A stretch of DNA of 64,000 bases from Neurospora crassa OR74A (Eukaryota; Ascomycota; Sordariomycetes; Sordariales; Sordariaceae), in assembly GCF_000182925.2 (NCBI RefSeq), contig NC_026501.1, forward strand, positions 7,853,917-7,917,916, written 5' to 3'. Made by a program: the position numbers and the translations under genes. The notes under the pieces were generated by a model that worked only from the letters and a program-made list of their open reading frames with translations, ran no database searches and was not told where the DNA came from. This document shows, piece after piece, positions 21,273 to 32,164 of the stretch. Within the stretch, counting starts at the first letter, position 1; every line of letters starts with the position of its first letter.

Positions 21273-23666
21273 TTTGACTGGTTTGTGAAGAAGAAAAGAA
21301 ATGAGAAGTTGTGCTGTTGCAGTATTGCCGTTTCCGAGTCTCGAAGAAGGGCGACGCAGTGGATTGGTGGACCCCCTTTAGTTGCGTCTGGAGCTCGATA
21401 ATGAATGTCCCCAATTGGCTTTCTTCAAAGAAAAGGGTTACCGGGATCGAATATGAGAATAAGGATGGCAGGCGACTGAAAGGCAATAGAGACTCTGGAG
21501 TAACGAGCCGCAGACGTTTAACTATATTTCGCTGGAAGTCGCAAACCGATTGATAATGACGAAGTGGAAAGAGGGGGGCGGCGGCGGCGGCGGCGGCGGA
21601 GCAGAGGCTCGATGGGGGTTGCAGTGGTGTCGGTCGAAAAGGAGCCAAACCAGAAAAGTAGAGGAAGGCCGATACGGGGTTTCTGGGGTACAGCAACGGG
21701 GAATGCTGGGCAGGTCGTAATCGAGGGAAAGTAGTTGGAAAACTTGAAACTGTGTCGTTGTGCGTATGCCGCCGCAAGAGAGTGTGAGTCGCTGGGAGTG
21801 AGGCAGCGGGCGGGGGGAGAGAACAGGACGGGAACGGAAAGAAGGGAAAAGAGAAGGGCAAAAAGGGATCAGGAAGTGCAGTGGAAAAGCGAAGGGAGTT
21901 TGGTCGACAGCGTATAAAGTGAAGGAGGCAACTTGTGGACGAAATTGAAGTCGGAGATGAGGTCAGCGAAATTGGAATGGAGCGAGGCAGGACTCGTCGG
22001 TCGACCTATTCCTCCGCACGGTGCAGGGGGCGTCCGCTGGCCCATTCTAGCGGCCGCTGCAGTTGCAGTTGCAGTGGGAGCTGAAGCTGAGCCCATAACA
22101 ACTGGAACGGGTCGGTTTGACATGGACACAGGCAGCCACACTGCCCGGTGCATGCCTGCAGACAACCGGGCCTGTAAGCGGGGGTTGTGCTGTGCGCCCA
22201 GCACAAATCGTCAGCAGCGAACAGGTGCGCTCCAGCCACTCGTTGTGCGACAAACTGGCCAGGCTGGCCCACCCCAACCTTCCACCTAGCACGGAGCCAA
22301 GTTGCCATGCCGTTCGGGAAGGAGAAGAAGACTGTGGGGCCAAATACTCGCTTAACACTGGCAGGCTATTTGATATTCAGGGATCAATCTCGAACTTCGG
22401 TCGAAACCGTCCCTTGCAATCCAATTCATTTATCCATCCATCTCTCTGATTTTGACTTCCTTACCTTTTAGAGTTTTAGATAATGCCTTTCCACTGGCTA
22501 GACTAGTTGACTGAATGATCACGGCACAGAGACTACGTATATACTCCAGCGCTTGAGTTTAGATACCTCGCCCTGACACGACCCGAAACCTTTTCGGTTT
22601 GCAGTGCTACTTCGTACTATGACTATGCTGTTGCACAAACACGATGATCAACTTAGGCTTGATCAAACATCGACAATCCCTCTTCCTCAACCCAACTCGC
22701 CCTCACTTGCAGCACAACGTTGTTACCCACACCAGTCTTGCAGATCGGGCGAACAATGTCGTGTAGTGTATTTCCTGGCTACGCGCAGCATTTGAGCATA
22801 TGAAATCCAGGCACGAGTGCGTCATCTTGACACAGCCCGGAACATCTGGTCTCATGTGCCCTCCAAAACCAATTGGCTCGTGGATGGAATGAAAGGGTGC
22901 GCACCTAGGTACCTACCTTAGGTACCTTGTGCAGCAAGGGCGAGTGGACACTAGCTTGGTCGTTGTTTTATTGAACAAAGGGCTGACGGGACGGCACCAA
23001 TCTGGAGACGTGATGAGACCTGACAAGTCGGCCAAGTCTGTTATGCCAACTCTGCGATACTGCCTGACGACTGGGGTTTCGGTTTGCTTGTTTTGGCGAA
23101 CTGGATATAGAAAAAGTCTTGCCACATTGACTGGATGTGGTACATGACTGGTAGGTAGCTTTTAGAGTTCAGCCCATCAAGCCACCATTCGCATTCGCAG
23201 GGAAATACTTATCCATGGCTTTTGGATCAATGCCCCACACACAGCAACAGCCTCGACGATAACCCCGGATTTGGCAACCCGGGAATGAGAGACGCAAAAT
23301 GTCAAACAACATTGATGGCTTTATTGGCGCCTGCACTATACCAGAAATTTCGCACGAACAAGAAGTGTGACGATCTGCCTTGCCCTCAAGGTCATGTTCC
23401 CAAACCAAGCAGCGTGGGGCACAAGTGGCTGGACTGAGAGATTCGCGCACCTCTTGCAATTACGTAGAAGCCATGGGCACACAGATTGAAGTCGTTCTAG
23501 CTTCTTCGAGTTGAGCAAAACTAACCCAAGGAAATTCACTGACTTATTGCAAAGAACATTCGCCTTTGTAATTTTGATATTGCTTCCAGAGGGTATCGTA
23601 AGGACACCTGCTTTCCGTATCTCGCGTCCATGTATCTTACACACTGCGGCTTTGCTCACTTCCCTT
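21273..23666. other. rho3 leader region and downstream intergenic DNA
   Basis: Upstream of rho3 the coding-strand sequence to about 21.9 kb is strongly pyrimidine-rich and includes a GCC-type trinucleotide run, typical of a long fungal 5' leader. From 22.0 to 23.67 kb I see no supported gene. A cluster of CCTAGG and GGTACC words sits at 22902-22929. The stretch before 23667 is the likely 3' flank of rsm22. Confidence 0.5.
21577..21599. repeat. (GGC)n trinucleotide run
   Basis: Roughly seven perfect GGC units on the plus strand, read as GCC in the rho3 leader orientation. It lies about 305 bases upstream of the rho3 ATG and outside any coding exon I accept. Confidence 0.9.
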
Positions 23667-26279
23667 TTACTTCTTGTCACCGAACAATCCCTTCTCCAAA
23701 AATCCTTCCGGGAGTGGTGCCCGCCTGAACTCCTCATCCTCAATATCATCAGGATCGACATACTTCCCATGATGAGGATCATCCTGAAGCTCGTCCATAA
23801 GGTCGTTCATCTTGACCTTCCTACCATTCTTCGTCCGCCTCTCGACCGGCGCTCTGCCGTTAGGATACTTCTCGCTGGCAGCCAGGATTCTGTTCGTGTT
23901 GGGATCGACCGTAACCTCGACCACTCTAGGCTTCTTCTTGCTGCCGAGGCCAGCAAGTTCACGGGAGCGAACGCCGCCGTCGCCCGCGTTCTTGAGACCC
24001 GTAGCGAGGTTCTCGGCATTCTTGCCGGCCTTGCCTAGACGGATTTCACGGCGGGTGCGAGTCTTCGCTCCCAAGGCCCACAGGTCACCCCACTTGGCCT
24101 TGCGGGCGTCATGGTACGCCTGCTTGGAAAATGACTTGGGAACCACCCAGCGCTCAATGGTGCCAGCTGGGGTGCAGAGGTCGAGCGTGACGTGACCCTT
24201 GCTCTTGAGAGGTGGCATGACGTTGCGCGGAAGAGAAAGAGCGTGGGGAGTGCCGGCTTCAACATCTTCATAGCCCTTGAAGGCACGGTCCACAGCTTCT
24301 GGACCTTGGAAGAACGATGATGTAGAATCGGTCAAGTTAGATCCAGTGGACGAGGATCTTACCCCGTCTGGGTGGGCGCCTCTGCGAATGGCGATGTAGC
24401 TAAACTCGATGTCCTCGTGGTTACGATGCGAGGCACCAAGAACTCTCTGAAGGAAAGAAGGGCGGATGAATCGTTGACTGAAATGGCAGAAATCCTTGCG
24501 GCCTGCGCTCTCTCCGGGGGTCAGGTACATGGGGCACTTGGTATGGTTCGTGCAAGGGGCAATGATGTGGCCGGGTTCGCGGATGCGTCCCGATTCAGGA
24601 ACCGCTGTCATATCCTCGCCAGTCTCCGCAGAAACGGGCGGGATGATGAACTCGCTAAGCATCCGGTCGCGGACATCAGCCACAGCCTCGAAGCCCCGGG
24701 GATGACCCTTTTCCAGAACAATAAGAACACCACCCTCGGGATTAAGCATCGTCCAAAGGTTGTCGATGAAATCCTTGCGTTTATAGGCCTTGTCGAGTGG
24801 CATTAATTGATGTGAAGCGATGATGACATCGAAAGCCTTTTTCTGCCCGGGTCCTCCTCCAGACTCGAGCATGCGCTCAGCTCCCTCGGCCGAATGCAAA
24901 TAATCGGGTAGTCGGGGAAGGAATGTCGTGTTGTGAAGAAACCGGGACACACGTTGTCGCAGGTTTTCGGAACCCACAACGACAGTCTTCTTTCCAACGG
25001 GTTCGCGACCTAGAACCTTGCCTTGCTCGCGAAGAAGCTCCCACTCCGCTTGAAGAACCTCCTGCCACGCAGCAAGACCCGCTCCACCAGCGCCGACGTC
25101 GAGAACTCGCGGGCCCGTACCGTTGGTAAGAAGTCCCTGAAGCCAATCAGAGCCAAGGCGCTTGCGGACCTCAACCAAAATGCTGGTAGTAGTGGCATAC
25201 AGACCAGGGAGTACGGTGGTGATATAGGTGTCTGCCTCGATCGCGCTCATCCTATGATGGCCTGCTTGCATTGCCACAGGCTTTTGTCCCAGGTTCTTCT
25301 TCGTTGCCGGCGTGGCCGGTGAATGTGGAAGTCCCGGACCACCAAAGACTTTCTCAGCATGTTCGCGGACATGGCTCGGGTTGGTGCGGCTAAGAAGATC
25401 TTTAATAGGCTCGGTAAAGGTTGCCTTGGGAAGAAGCAGCGTGCTTGGCTTGGTCCTAAAGATGCCGATGGCGGTATGTGAATGAACTCTGTCGTTGATA
25501 GATTGCTCAGGCAAGAACCGCTCTTCTTCATCCTCTTCGATGCCCTCTTCCTCTTCATAGTGCCCCACCTCTTCCTTTTGTTGGACCTCCTCTTCCTCCA
25601 CAATCTCCTCAAGCGGGCGAAGACTGGCCGCCTCAAAGTCCCTTTGCAGTCTCATCAGCGCAGCAAACTCGCGCTTGTTGTTGGCCGTTACGTTCAGATA
25701 ATCGATCTGAGCCTCGGTAAGAGGGCGTAATTCTGCGACGGCTTCTACATCGCTTTCTTCCACAGGAGGCTGCTCGATGGTGTATTCGACCTCTTCGAAG
25801 TGTCCAGACTCGGTTTCCGCAAACAAAGTATGCTGAGGCCCATTTTGCCGCCCAGTATTGACACCGCCAAGTTGAGGTATTCCGACATCCTCTGGTACTG
25901 TCTCGCGAAGTGGTGCGCCGTATAGTCGCTCATAGATCTTGTATTCTTCTTCTGTAAAGTAGCCATAGGGAAGCGTGTGCTTGAAAGTCTGACGTGCTTG
26001 GCGTACGAACGTTTCGGCATCGTATTCGGCATCTTCGCGGCTTAACTCGGGTTCTGTCGAAGTAGCGCCGGCAGTTTTTTGTGTCGCTTCTTGGAAAACT
26101 GATCTGGTGGAAGATAGATGTCGAACCAAACCGCGACGCGCTGCGGGACTGGTGGGGGATGGGCGTAAAAGTGGCCGGGCAGCCACCCTGGTGCGCTGCT
26201 GCAGAAGAGCATCGTAAAAGCTCAAGACTTGCTGCCTACAGCCAGGGCATCGGTTTTGAAATCTGCCCGCCGATAGCAT
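23667..26279 (-). CDS. rsm22: Rsm22-type mitochondrial ribosome assembly factor (METTL17 family)
   Basis: Mitochondrial small-subunit assembly protein with a methyltransferase-like fold. Single exon, 870 residues. The N-terminal 60 residues are Arg/Ser-rich without acidic residues, as in a mitochondrial presequence. The middle holds an acidic stretch (about 225-255, IVEEEEVQQKEEVGHYEEEE). Then come the SAM-fold motif VLDVGAGGAGLA (392-403) and DVIIASHQLMPL, LNPEGGVLIVLEKGHPRGFE. Cysteines C576 and C582 (CTNHTKC), C598 (FCHF) and C702 (LCTPAG) correspond to the four metal/Fe-S ligands described for METTL17. The RKDFCHFSQR block is diagnostic. The family is required for the mitoribosomal small subunit; catalytic activity is doubtful in known members. 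The ATG at 26279 is the first in frame. Length is at the high end, due to the acidic and C-terminal basic tails. Confidence 0.93.
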   Translation of the reverse strand: MLSAGRFQNRCPGCRQQVLSFYDALLQQRTRVAARPLLRPSPTSPAARRGLVRHLSSTRSVFQEATQKTAGATSTEPELSREDAEYDAETFVRQARQTFKHTLPYGYFTEEEYKIYERLYGAPLRETVPEDVGIPQLGGVNTGRQNGPQHTLFAETESGHFEEVEYTIEQPPVEESDVEAVAELRPLTEAQIDYLNVTANNKREFAALMRLQRDFEAASLRPLEEIVEEEEVQQKEEVGHYEEEEGIEEDEEERFLPEQSINDRVHSHTAIGIFRTKPSTLLLPKATFTEPIKDLLSRTNPSHVREHAEKVFGGPGLPHSPATPATKKNLGQKPVAMQAGHHRMSAIEADTYITTVLPGLYATTTSILVEVRKRLGSDWLQGLLTNGTGPRVLDVGAGGAGLAAWQEVLQAEWELLREQGKVLGREPVGKKTVVVGSENLRQRVSRFLHNTTFLPRLPDYLHSAEGAERMLESGGGPGQKKAFDVIIASHQLMPLDKAYKRKDFIDNLWTMLNPEGGVLIVLEKGHPRGFEAVADVRDRMLSEFIIPPVSAETGEDMTAVPESGRIREPGHIIAPCTNHTKCPMYLTPGESAGRKDFCHFSQRFIRPSFLQRVLGASHRNHEDIEFSYIAIRRGAHPDGVRSSSTGSNLTDSTSSFFQGPEAVDRAFKGYEDVEAGTPHALSLPRNVMPPLKSKGHVTLDLCTPAGTIERWVVPKSFSKQAYHDARKAKWGDLWALGAKTRTRREIRLGKAGKNAENLATGLKNAGDGGVRSRELAGLGSKKKPRVVEVTVDPNTNRILAASEKYPNGRAPVERRTKNGRKVKMNDLMDELQDDPHHGKYVDPDDIEDEEFRRAPLPEGFLEKGLFGDKK

Positions 26280-26701
26280 GTTGAATCGCCGGGACTTAAG
26301 GATATGTTTGGTCGTGGATATTCAAAGGTTTCAGGACAAGAACAAAAAATTGCAATTATCTTCGTCGCAGAGAAGGGTCCTCTGACTATCCTAAAGTTTT
26401 AGTGGATACACGGACCACACGTTTACACGTGACAGTGACCTATCACCGGCCCCCTATTTACACGAAGAGGGGTTGTCACGGTGGCAAATACGTGGGAACA
26501 TGAGAAAAGACAACGAATAGTACCACGTTTCTCTTGATTAATGGGAAGTATAATTTTCCAAAGGGGCAAAAGAAGCCAGAAAGAATGCGTGAGCGAGGAC
26601 ACCAAAAAAAAAACAAGTGCCGCCCGTCCGGAACGCCCTCGACGCCGTGAACTCCAGCATGCTACCGTACGCTTAACGACACATTAAAACTACCGCTCGG
26701 T
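26280..26701. other. Tandem intergenic spacer
   Basis: A 422-base gap between the rsm22 start and the thioredoxin stop, both genes on the minus strand. It should hold the rsm22 promoter and the thioredoxin 3' UTR; no other element seen. Confidence 0.6.
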
Positions 26702-27480
26702 TTAGTTGCCCAAGTCCGACAACGTCTTGAACGTAGCACGCGGCGCAGGCTTTTTGCTAGCAGCACTCCCCGTATATGACTGTGATTGCGGGGGACTATT
26801 CTTCTTGTTGAACGGGGAGCTCTCTGCCGCCTTGTATGGGTCAAGCTGAATGAGGACCTTGTTAGTAAATCTTGTCCAGATTCGAGAGGGGTGGCAATGA
26901 TCTCTTACCGAAAAGAGAGAGGTGACATAAAGTCCAATGAAAGCTATGATTGTCTTGATCAAGCTGTTGAAATCCCACTTGAAAGGACGGGCCACTGATG
27001 TCCCGGGGCGGGACCCGGCTACTCCACTGCCGCCGAGTCGGTGTCCGGCGGTCTTGAACACAGCACCACCACCCGCAGCACCGCCGGCCAACTTGACAGC
27101 CTTATCAACAGCGGCCGTAAGAGCTGGCGGGTTGGCTCCCTGAATTGTTTCGATCACAGAGCCGTTGTGCAAAATGAGGAAGGTCGGCATGGCGCGCACG
27201 CCATACTGCTGGGCCACTTCCTGCTGGCTGTCGACGTCAATCTTGCAGAATGTGATCTTGTTGGGTTTGGAGTATTTGGCCGACAGCGACTCAAACACTG
27301 GAGCGATCATCTTGCATGGGCCACACCAGTCGGCATAGACTAGAAACAGGTCAGCGGCATTGTCATTGGCACTTGTTGTACGGTGGAGTGAAGTGACCTA
27401 CAGTCCGCAACTACGATGGCTGACGAGCTTAAGATCTGACGCCATTGCGTTGAGGATCCGACTTTAACAGTTGCGCTCAT
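26702..27480 (-). CDS. Thioredoxin with C-terminal membrane segment, three exons
   Basis: Exons: 27402-27480, 26909-27339, 26702-26845 (654 bases, 217 residues). Splicing exon 1 to 2 restores [20 protein letters not shown], with active-site cysteines C32 and C35. The thioredoxin fold continues through KIDVDSQQEVAQQYGV and RAMPTFLILHNG (cis-Pro) to about residue 105. A Gly/Ala-rich linker follows, then a hydrophobic segment SLIKTIIAFIGLYVTSLF (about 150-168), then a Ser/Pro/Lys-rich tail. Intron 2 (26846-26908, 63 nt) has GTAAGA, a perfect TACTAAC and CAG, but is a multiple of three without stops; retention would insert 21 residues directly after the membrane helix. The protein is probably tail-anchored or single-pass with the redox domain cytosolic; the target membrane is not evident. 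The ATG at 27480 gives MSATVKVG. Confidence 0.9.
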
Positions 27481-27956
27481 TTCAAACTCTGGGGATTTTA
27501 TGAAGGTTTCCAGTGATAGAAGCAATCGCGCGATGATGTTTGGTGCGGTAGCGATAAAAGAATGTCTTCTCGTGATCTGGCCTTTGTCTGTATCCGGGAG
27601 CCGGGATGACGACGATTGTAGTGTAGTAAGCGCTGTTACACAAGGAGGTTGCTAAGGGGAGGCCAATGAGACTGAGCGGGAGCCAGACCTGGATGCCCCG
27701 GTTCCTGTTATTCACAGTAATCCACGGGTTAGGGTTATGATCAATGTTCTAGAATCAGCAGGGTACCTGTGCAGATAAGAAGGCGGTCAAGATTTCCATT
27801 TTACTTTTGGAATTCTGCCGCCGATCCGCAAGAATCAGCTTCCAAAAACTCGTGTGTGTTGTCGTCCGTACTACTTGCAACGTGAAATCCGCCGTACAGC
27901 CATCCACCCGTTTTCCCAATCAGTTGTTCTGTGAACACTCAGACACGTGCTTCAAG
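27481..27956. promoter_or_regulatory. Divergent promoter region
   Basis: A 476-base region between the start codons of the minus-strand thioredoxin (27480) and the plus-strand SPOUT methyltransferase (27957). It presumably serves both genes. I cannot assign specific factor sites. Confidence 0.5.
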
Positions 27957-29414
27957 ATGGGACCCCCGCAAGATCACTCATACAAGGTAAGCTTTGCGAA
28001 TTTGTGTTGACGAAGAGCTTCGGCGCAAAGGATCGGATACTTTATGATCTCGGCCATGGATGATATCATGCCCCAGCGCCCGGTGATGATGGAATTCAAG
28101 GAAGTGGTATTGGCACTGGTGACATTGGCCTGTAATTCTGGGTAATCTTGAGACAAAGTCATATCCCCATTCAGCCTTATTCTTACTTTGTCGTCCATGG
28201 CTTTCTTCCCATGCGCATTTCATTCCTGTTCATATCTTCCACCTGTTTTCTTCCATATTTCTACCATATCTGTTCTCCCCCAGTGACCTGACCGACGACT
28301 GACCTACATGATAACTAACTTTTGTCACAGAGGCGGCGCATTGAGGCCGACGAGACTCCTAATTCCGGACGCCAACCATCTTCCCTCAGCGCAGCATCTG
28401 CCAAGCCAGCACGTTTCAAGCCTACCGCCGCGAGAGATTGGACCATCTCAGTCGCGGTACCTACTAGTGTCATCACCGATTGCGTAACTCGTGAGCAAAG
28501 GACAACATGGGCAGGCCGTATTGCGAGAGCCTGCGCGGTTTTCTCTGTCGACGAGATTGTCATATACGACGACAGCCCGGTCGAGTCTCGACCTGCAAGC
28601 ACCGATCACGAAGGCTATACCGGCGATGTGGACCCCGCGCACTTCCTCGAGCATCTCCTCAACTACCTCGAAACACCGCCCTTTATGCGCAAGCTCCTGT
28701 TTCCCATGCACCCGAATCTCAGGTCCCAGGGTTTGCTTCCGAACCTCGACATGCCACATCATCCGTATAAGGGCGAATGGATGCCGTATCGCGAAGGCTT
28801 GACACTGGAGGCTCAACCCAAGGGTGGCAAGGGGTAAGCTTCCCCTGGTTTGAGGTGTCCCTGGTGCAGACACGACAGTTGGCTAACCCCATTGCAGAAC
28901 CGTTGTCGATATTGGCCTCGAAGACACAGTCACCATTGATGAGGAGCTCCCTCCCAAGACACGAGTTACGTTGAAGATGCCCGTGGGCGAGTACGGATCA
29001 CCAGAACCTGTCCATCCCGCGGTTCCCAGGACCGAAGGCGGTTACTTCTGGGGTTACACAGTTCGCAAGGCCGCGACACTCTCCGATGTGTTCACCCAGA
29101 GTCCTTACGAAGAAGGTTACGATTTGAGCATCGGTACATCAGAGCGTGGACAGTCCCTGCACAGAGCTTTTCCTGAGCACAAGGAGGCCAACTTTACCCA
29201 TCTTCTCGTCGCATTCGGCGGTCCGCGCGGCCTCGAATACGCTGCCATGAATGACCCCGAGTTGAGCAAGATTGGCATTCATGGTCCCCGTACGAAGGAG
29301 CTGTTCGAACACTGGGTGAACGTCTTGCCCAACCAGGGTAGCAGAGGTATCAGGACTGACGAGGCTATGTTGATAGCCCTCACCGGCCTCAGGAGATTGT
29401 GGGATAACAGCTGA
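27957..29414 (+). CDS. SPOUT-fold RNA methyltransferase (SPOUT1/C9orf114 family), three exons
   Basis: Exons: 27957-27986, 28331-28833, 28898-29414 (1050 bases, 349 residues). Exon 1 encodes only MGPPQDHSYK; its GTAAGC donor, CTAAC branch and CAG acceptor bound a 344-nt intron, long for this locus. Intron 2 is 64 nt (GTAAGC, GCTAAC, CAG) and its junction gives KGGKGTVVDIGLEDTV. The protein starts with a basic tail and carries SVAVPTSVITDCVTREQRTTWAGRIARACAVFSVDEIVIYDD, then FLEHLLNYLETPPFMRKLLFP and HPNLRSQGLLPNLDMPHHPY, all characteristic of the family. The C-terminal half has VAFGGPRGLEYA and a final TDEAMLIALTGLRRLW, the SAM-binding trefoil knot region. Family members methylate RNA (human SPOUT1 is linked to miRNA processing and the kinetochore). 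Nuclear location is inference. Confidence 0.9.
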
Positions 29415-31009
29415 TCGGACTACTAAGGCTTTTGTTTTCAAGATTTTAGCGTTAATAACGACATACCCATTGCAGCTGAAAGGAAAGATCATATTTTCCA
29501 GAAATTGATCCAGTATTGTCGACATACATGATGAGAGCGTGCCGGTAGCTAGAGGGATGGGTAATTCGACCGGTCATCGACACTTCTTGAAAGCTACTGA
29601 AGTTTGAGCAAGGGGACGCAAGCAAGCCACTCATGCTGAAGGATGCATGAAGAACCGAAAACTAACGAGATATATTGAGCCGCAAAAATAAGAGACAGGG
29701 AGTGTGTCTTTGGGCATACTGATGGCAAACTAGGGCCACATATTACACGTATCGTCTGCTTAGGTGAAGCTGAAGAGTCGTGTATATAGTAAGGACACAG
29801 AAACCCGAAGCAGGAGAATTTCATCTTTGACGCAGTTGAGGCATAACAATACCCCTCCTTCCCGCTAGTCAGCCGTCAATTTTGTAGACTTGACGCGTAC
29901 GTGGTCGAACCTTTTCTTATCGCATCAGAAGTTGCAGGTAGTGTAGGTGGTTGGGTATAGAAACTGTGTGCAATGTGGCCGTGCAGTCAGCCTCGAAGAG
30001 GGAGGGCGTGAACGTAAAGCAAAAACGATGCCAAGTGGAGGCTGCATCCCGTCTTTAGCGCGAATCGAGCCCGCTGTGGAGTTCAAGGTACATACCGACA
30101 TAGTGTAATGTAGTGTAAGGAACGGGACGGTGGAGTTTCCAATCTTCACTTTGTGCCCCAACGGAAAGTCAGACCACTGCACTTCTTGCACTTTTGTCTT
30201 CCTGTTTCGACTGATTATCGCGGTTGTATATTTTCAAGAAACAGCCCTCGCCATGACTGCTGTTGCCATTGGTTTTGTCGACCTTGGGGCCCAAGGCAGG
30301 AGGGGGCACTGCTGGATTCCTGCGTCAGTGTCACCCAACTGGCGCGTGCCTGGCTTGTTCCTTCCTAGAGGTAGGCCGATCGTAGTAGCGCAGCCCTGCT
30401 AGCAGGCACGGCATAGCTACTTAGTAGCGTACAGAGAGAATCGTTGCACTAACGAAACCGACAGAAAGCAAACTACGGATCCACCGCGCGCAAGAAAAGA
30501 GACCGGAGGAAGGAGTCGGGGCAATGGTCGGTTTCGGGGAGGTGAAGACAACTTCCGTCCGGAGACATACTTTCATACTCCGCTTTACGGAATCTACCGC
30601 CGTCCAGTGACCGGCATCACGTTGACCATAAGCAGGAGGAGAAAACAGAGAAGTTGATTGGCCTTGGACGCCATCTCTTCTTGTAAAAGTGGAATAATAC
30701 TGCCCCACTTCTACCCACGAAGGGAATGGAGATCGCTCGCGAAGGTGACCCGCCGTAAGATCCATCTCATGTACTTAAGTACTCGACCTACTTGAAGGAG
30801 TAAAATGCTTGCTCCCAGTACATACCGCGCCCACGGGCTTGGTTGTATTGTACAGGTTCATCCGAAAATGAGGACGGAGATCTGACCATCCGATTCCATA
30901 AACCCACTATCCCATATCATCCATCGGGCAATCGCATCACATGCACCATAGCATTTTCACATAGCGTCACATAACCATATCAGCCGGAACCAAGACAAGA
31001 CAAACCGAC
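29415..31009. other. Intergenic region
   Basis: About 1.6 kb between the SPOUT gene and the lipoyl transferase. Open frames are short and motif-free. The last 100 bases before 31010 are CA/CAT-rich, as expected of a fungal leader. Confidence 0.55.
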
Positions 31010-32164
31010 ATGCATCTCCTGCATCTCCGCCTGCCCTACCGGGCCCCGTCTCTCTACCCTCCCTACGCCCTAGCCTCACGCCTGCAAGACCACCTCCGCC
31101 GCTCCCTCCTCGACCTCAAGGACAACCGTCCGGGCTCGAAACCCTACACGCCAACGATTATCTCCTTTACCCCCTTGCCCACCTACACTTTAGGCCGGCG
31201 CCAAGCCAGTCCACTCACCGGTGATGAAGCAACACGTCTATCAGCGCCCGTGTATTACCCATCTTCACCCTTAGCTTCGGGGGGGTCGTCCCCATTAATG
31301 TCAGCACCAATTCAACGAATAGATGGGGAACACGGAACAGTCAAACTCCCAGTCTCAATCCTTCACTCCCCCCGTGGCGGCCTAACCACCTACCACGGCC
31401 CAGGGCAAGTCGTCCTCTGGCCCATCTTGGACTTGATTTCGTCTCAACACAACAAGTACACAGTGCGGTGCTACACGCGTCTCCTAGAGAAAACGACCAT
31501 TTCCACTCTTTGGAAAGCGTTTGGTATCCATTCTTTCACGACGGACGATCCGGGGGTTTGGGTTAGGAGTGGGGCTGCTTGGGCACCATCACCAGAGGAG
31601 ACCGGGGAGGGGGAGAAGACGGAGAAGGAAGAGAAGGGGGAGGCATGTGCGCTGGCTGGAACTACTGAGAAGTCTTTTGTAGGTGAGGATGAGGGTCCGT
31701 TAGCCAAAGTCGCCGCCTTGGGCGTCCATCTCCGCCGCCACGTCTCCGGTCTCGGTACGGCCATCAACGTAGACATGCCCGGCCCGGAAGTCACGAGGGA
31801 GGCACTCAATCCGTGGGCGAGGTTTGTGCCATGTGGCTTGGAGGGGAAGACGGTGACGAGTGTTAGGGGGGAGTTGGACAAGGCCAAGGGTAATCCGCAG
31901 GCCACGCAAAGGTATGAGGGGATGCTGAACCCGCCTGCTGTGGCGGGTGCTTGGGCGGAGAACTTAGCGAGGAATATTGGGGTTGAGGAGGTGAAGACGG
32001 TGGGGGAAGATGAGGTGGTGAGCTTATTGGAGGAATTGGTTAGTGGGAAGGCCACACAAGAGGAGGTGGGAGAGGAGGAGAGGGAGTTTGTGAGGCTGAT
32101 TAGGGAGCAATTGGATCGGGAGGGAGAGAGGGGGGCGGGAGGGGAATCTGACGGTGGGAAGTAG
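31010..32164 (+). CDS. lip2: Lipoyl(octanoyl) transferase, LipB/Lip2 type
   Basis: Moves octanoyl from acyl-carrier protein to lipoyl domains of mitochondrial enzymes such as the glycine cleavage H protein. Single exon, 384 residues. Motifs: LPTYTLGRRQ (56-65), PRGGLTTYHGPGQVV (121-135, the RGGxxTxHGPGQ signature), LAKVAALGVHLRRHVS (231-246, with the conserved Lys at 233), and FVPCGLEGKTVTSV (272-285, with catalytic Cys at 275). Between GVWV and LAKVAALG sits a charged insert of about 40 residues (Glu/Lys/Thr-rich) that bacterial LipB lacks. The C-terminal 60 residues are Glu-rich. The first residues (MHLLHLRLPYRAPSLYPPYALASRL) may include the targeting signal, though not a textbook presequence. 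The ATG at 31010 is the first in frame. Confidence 0.93.
   Translation: MHLLHLRLPYRAPSLYPPYALASRLQDHLRRSLLDLKDNRPGSKPYTPTIISFTPLPTYTLGRRQASPLTGDEATRLSAPVYYPSSPLASGGSSPLMSAPIQRIDGEHGTVKLPVSILHSPRGGLTTYHGPGQVVLWPILDLISSQHNKYTVRCYTRLLEKTTISTLWKAFGIHSFTTDDPGVWVRSGAAWAPSPEETGEGEKTEKEEKGEACALAGTTEKSFVGEDEGPLAKVAALGVHLRRHVSGLGTAINVDMPGPEVTREALNPWARFVPCGLEGKTVTSVRGELDKAKGNPQATQRYEGMLNPPAVAGAWAENLARNIGVEEVKTVGEDEVVSLLEELVSGKATQEEVGEEEREFVRLIREQLDREGERGAGGESDGGK

Noticed and set aside
21136-21861. 241-codon minus-strand frame over rho3 exon 1 and its upstream region
   Set aside because: It is Pro/Ser/Phe/Leu-rich from a pyrimidine-rich leader, reads through rho3 intron 1, and is incompatible with the motif-exact rho3 model.
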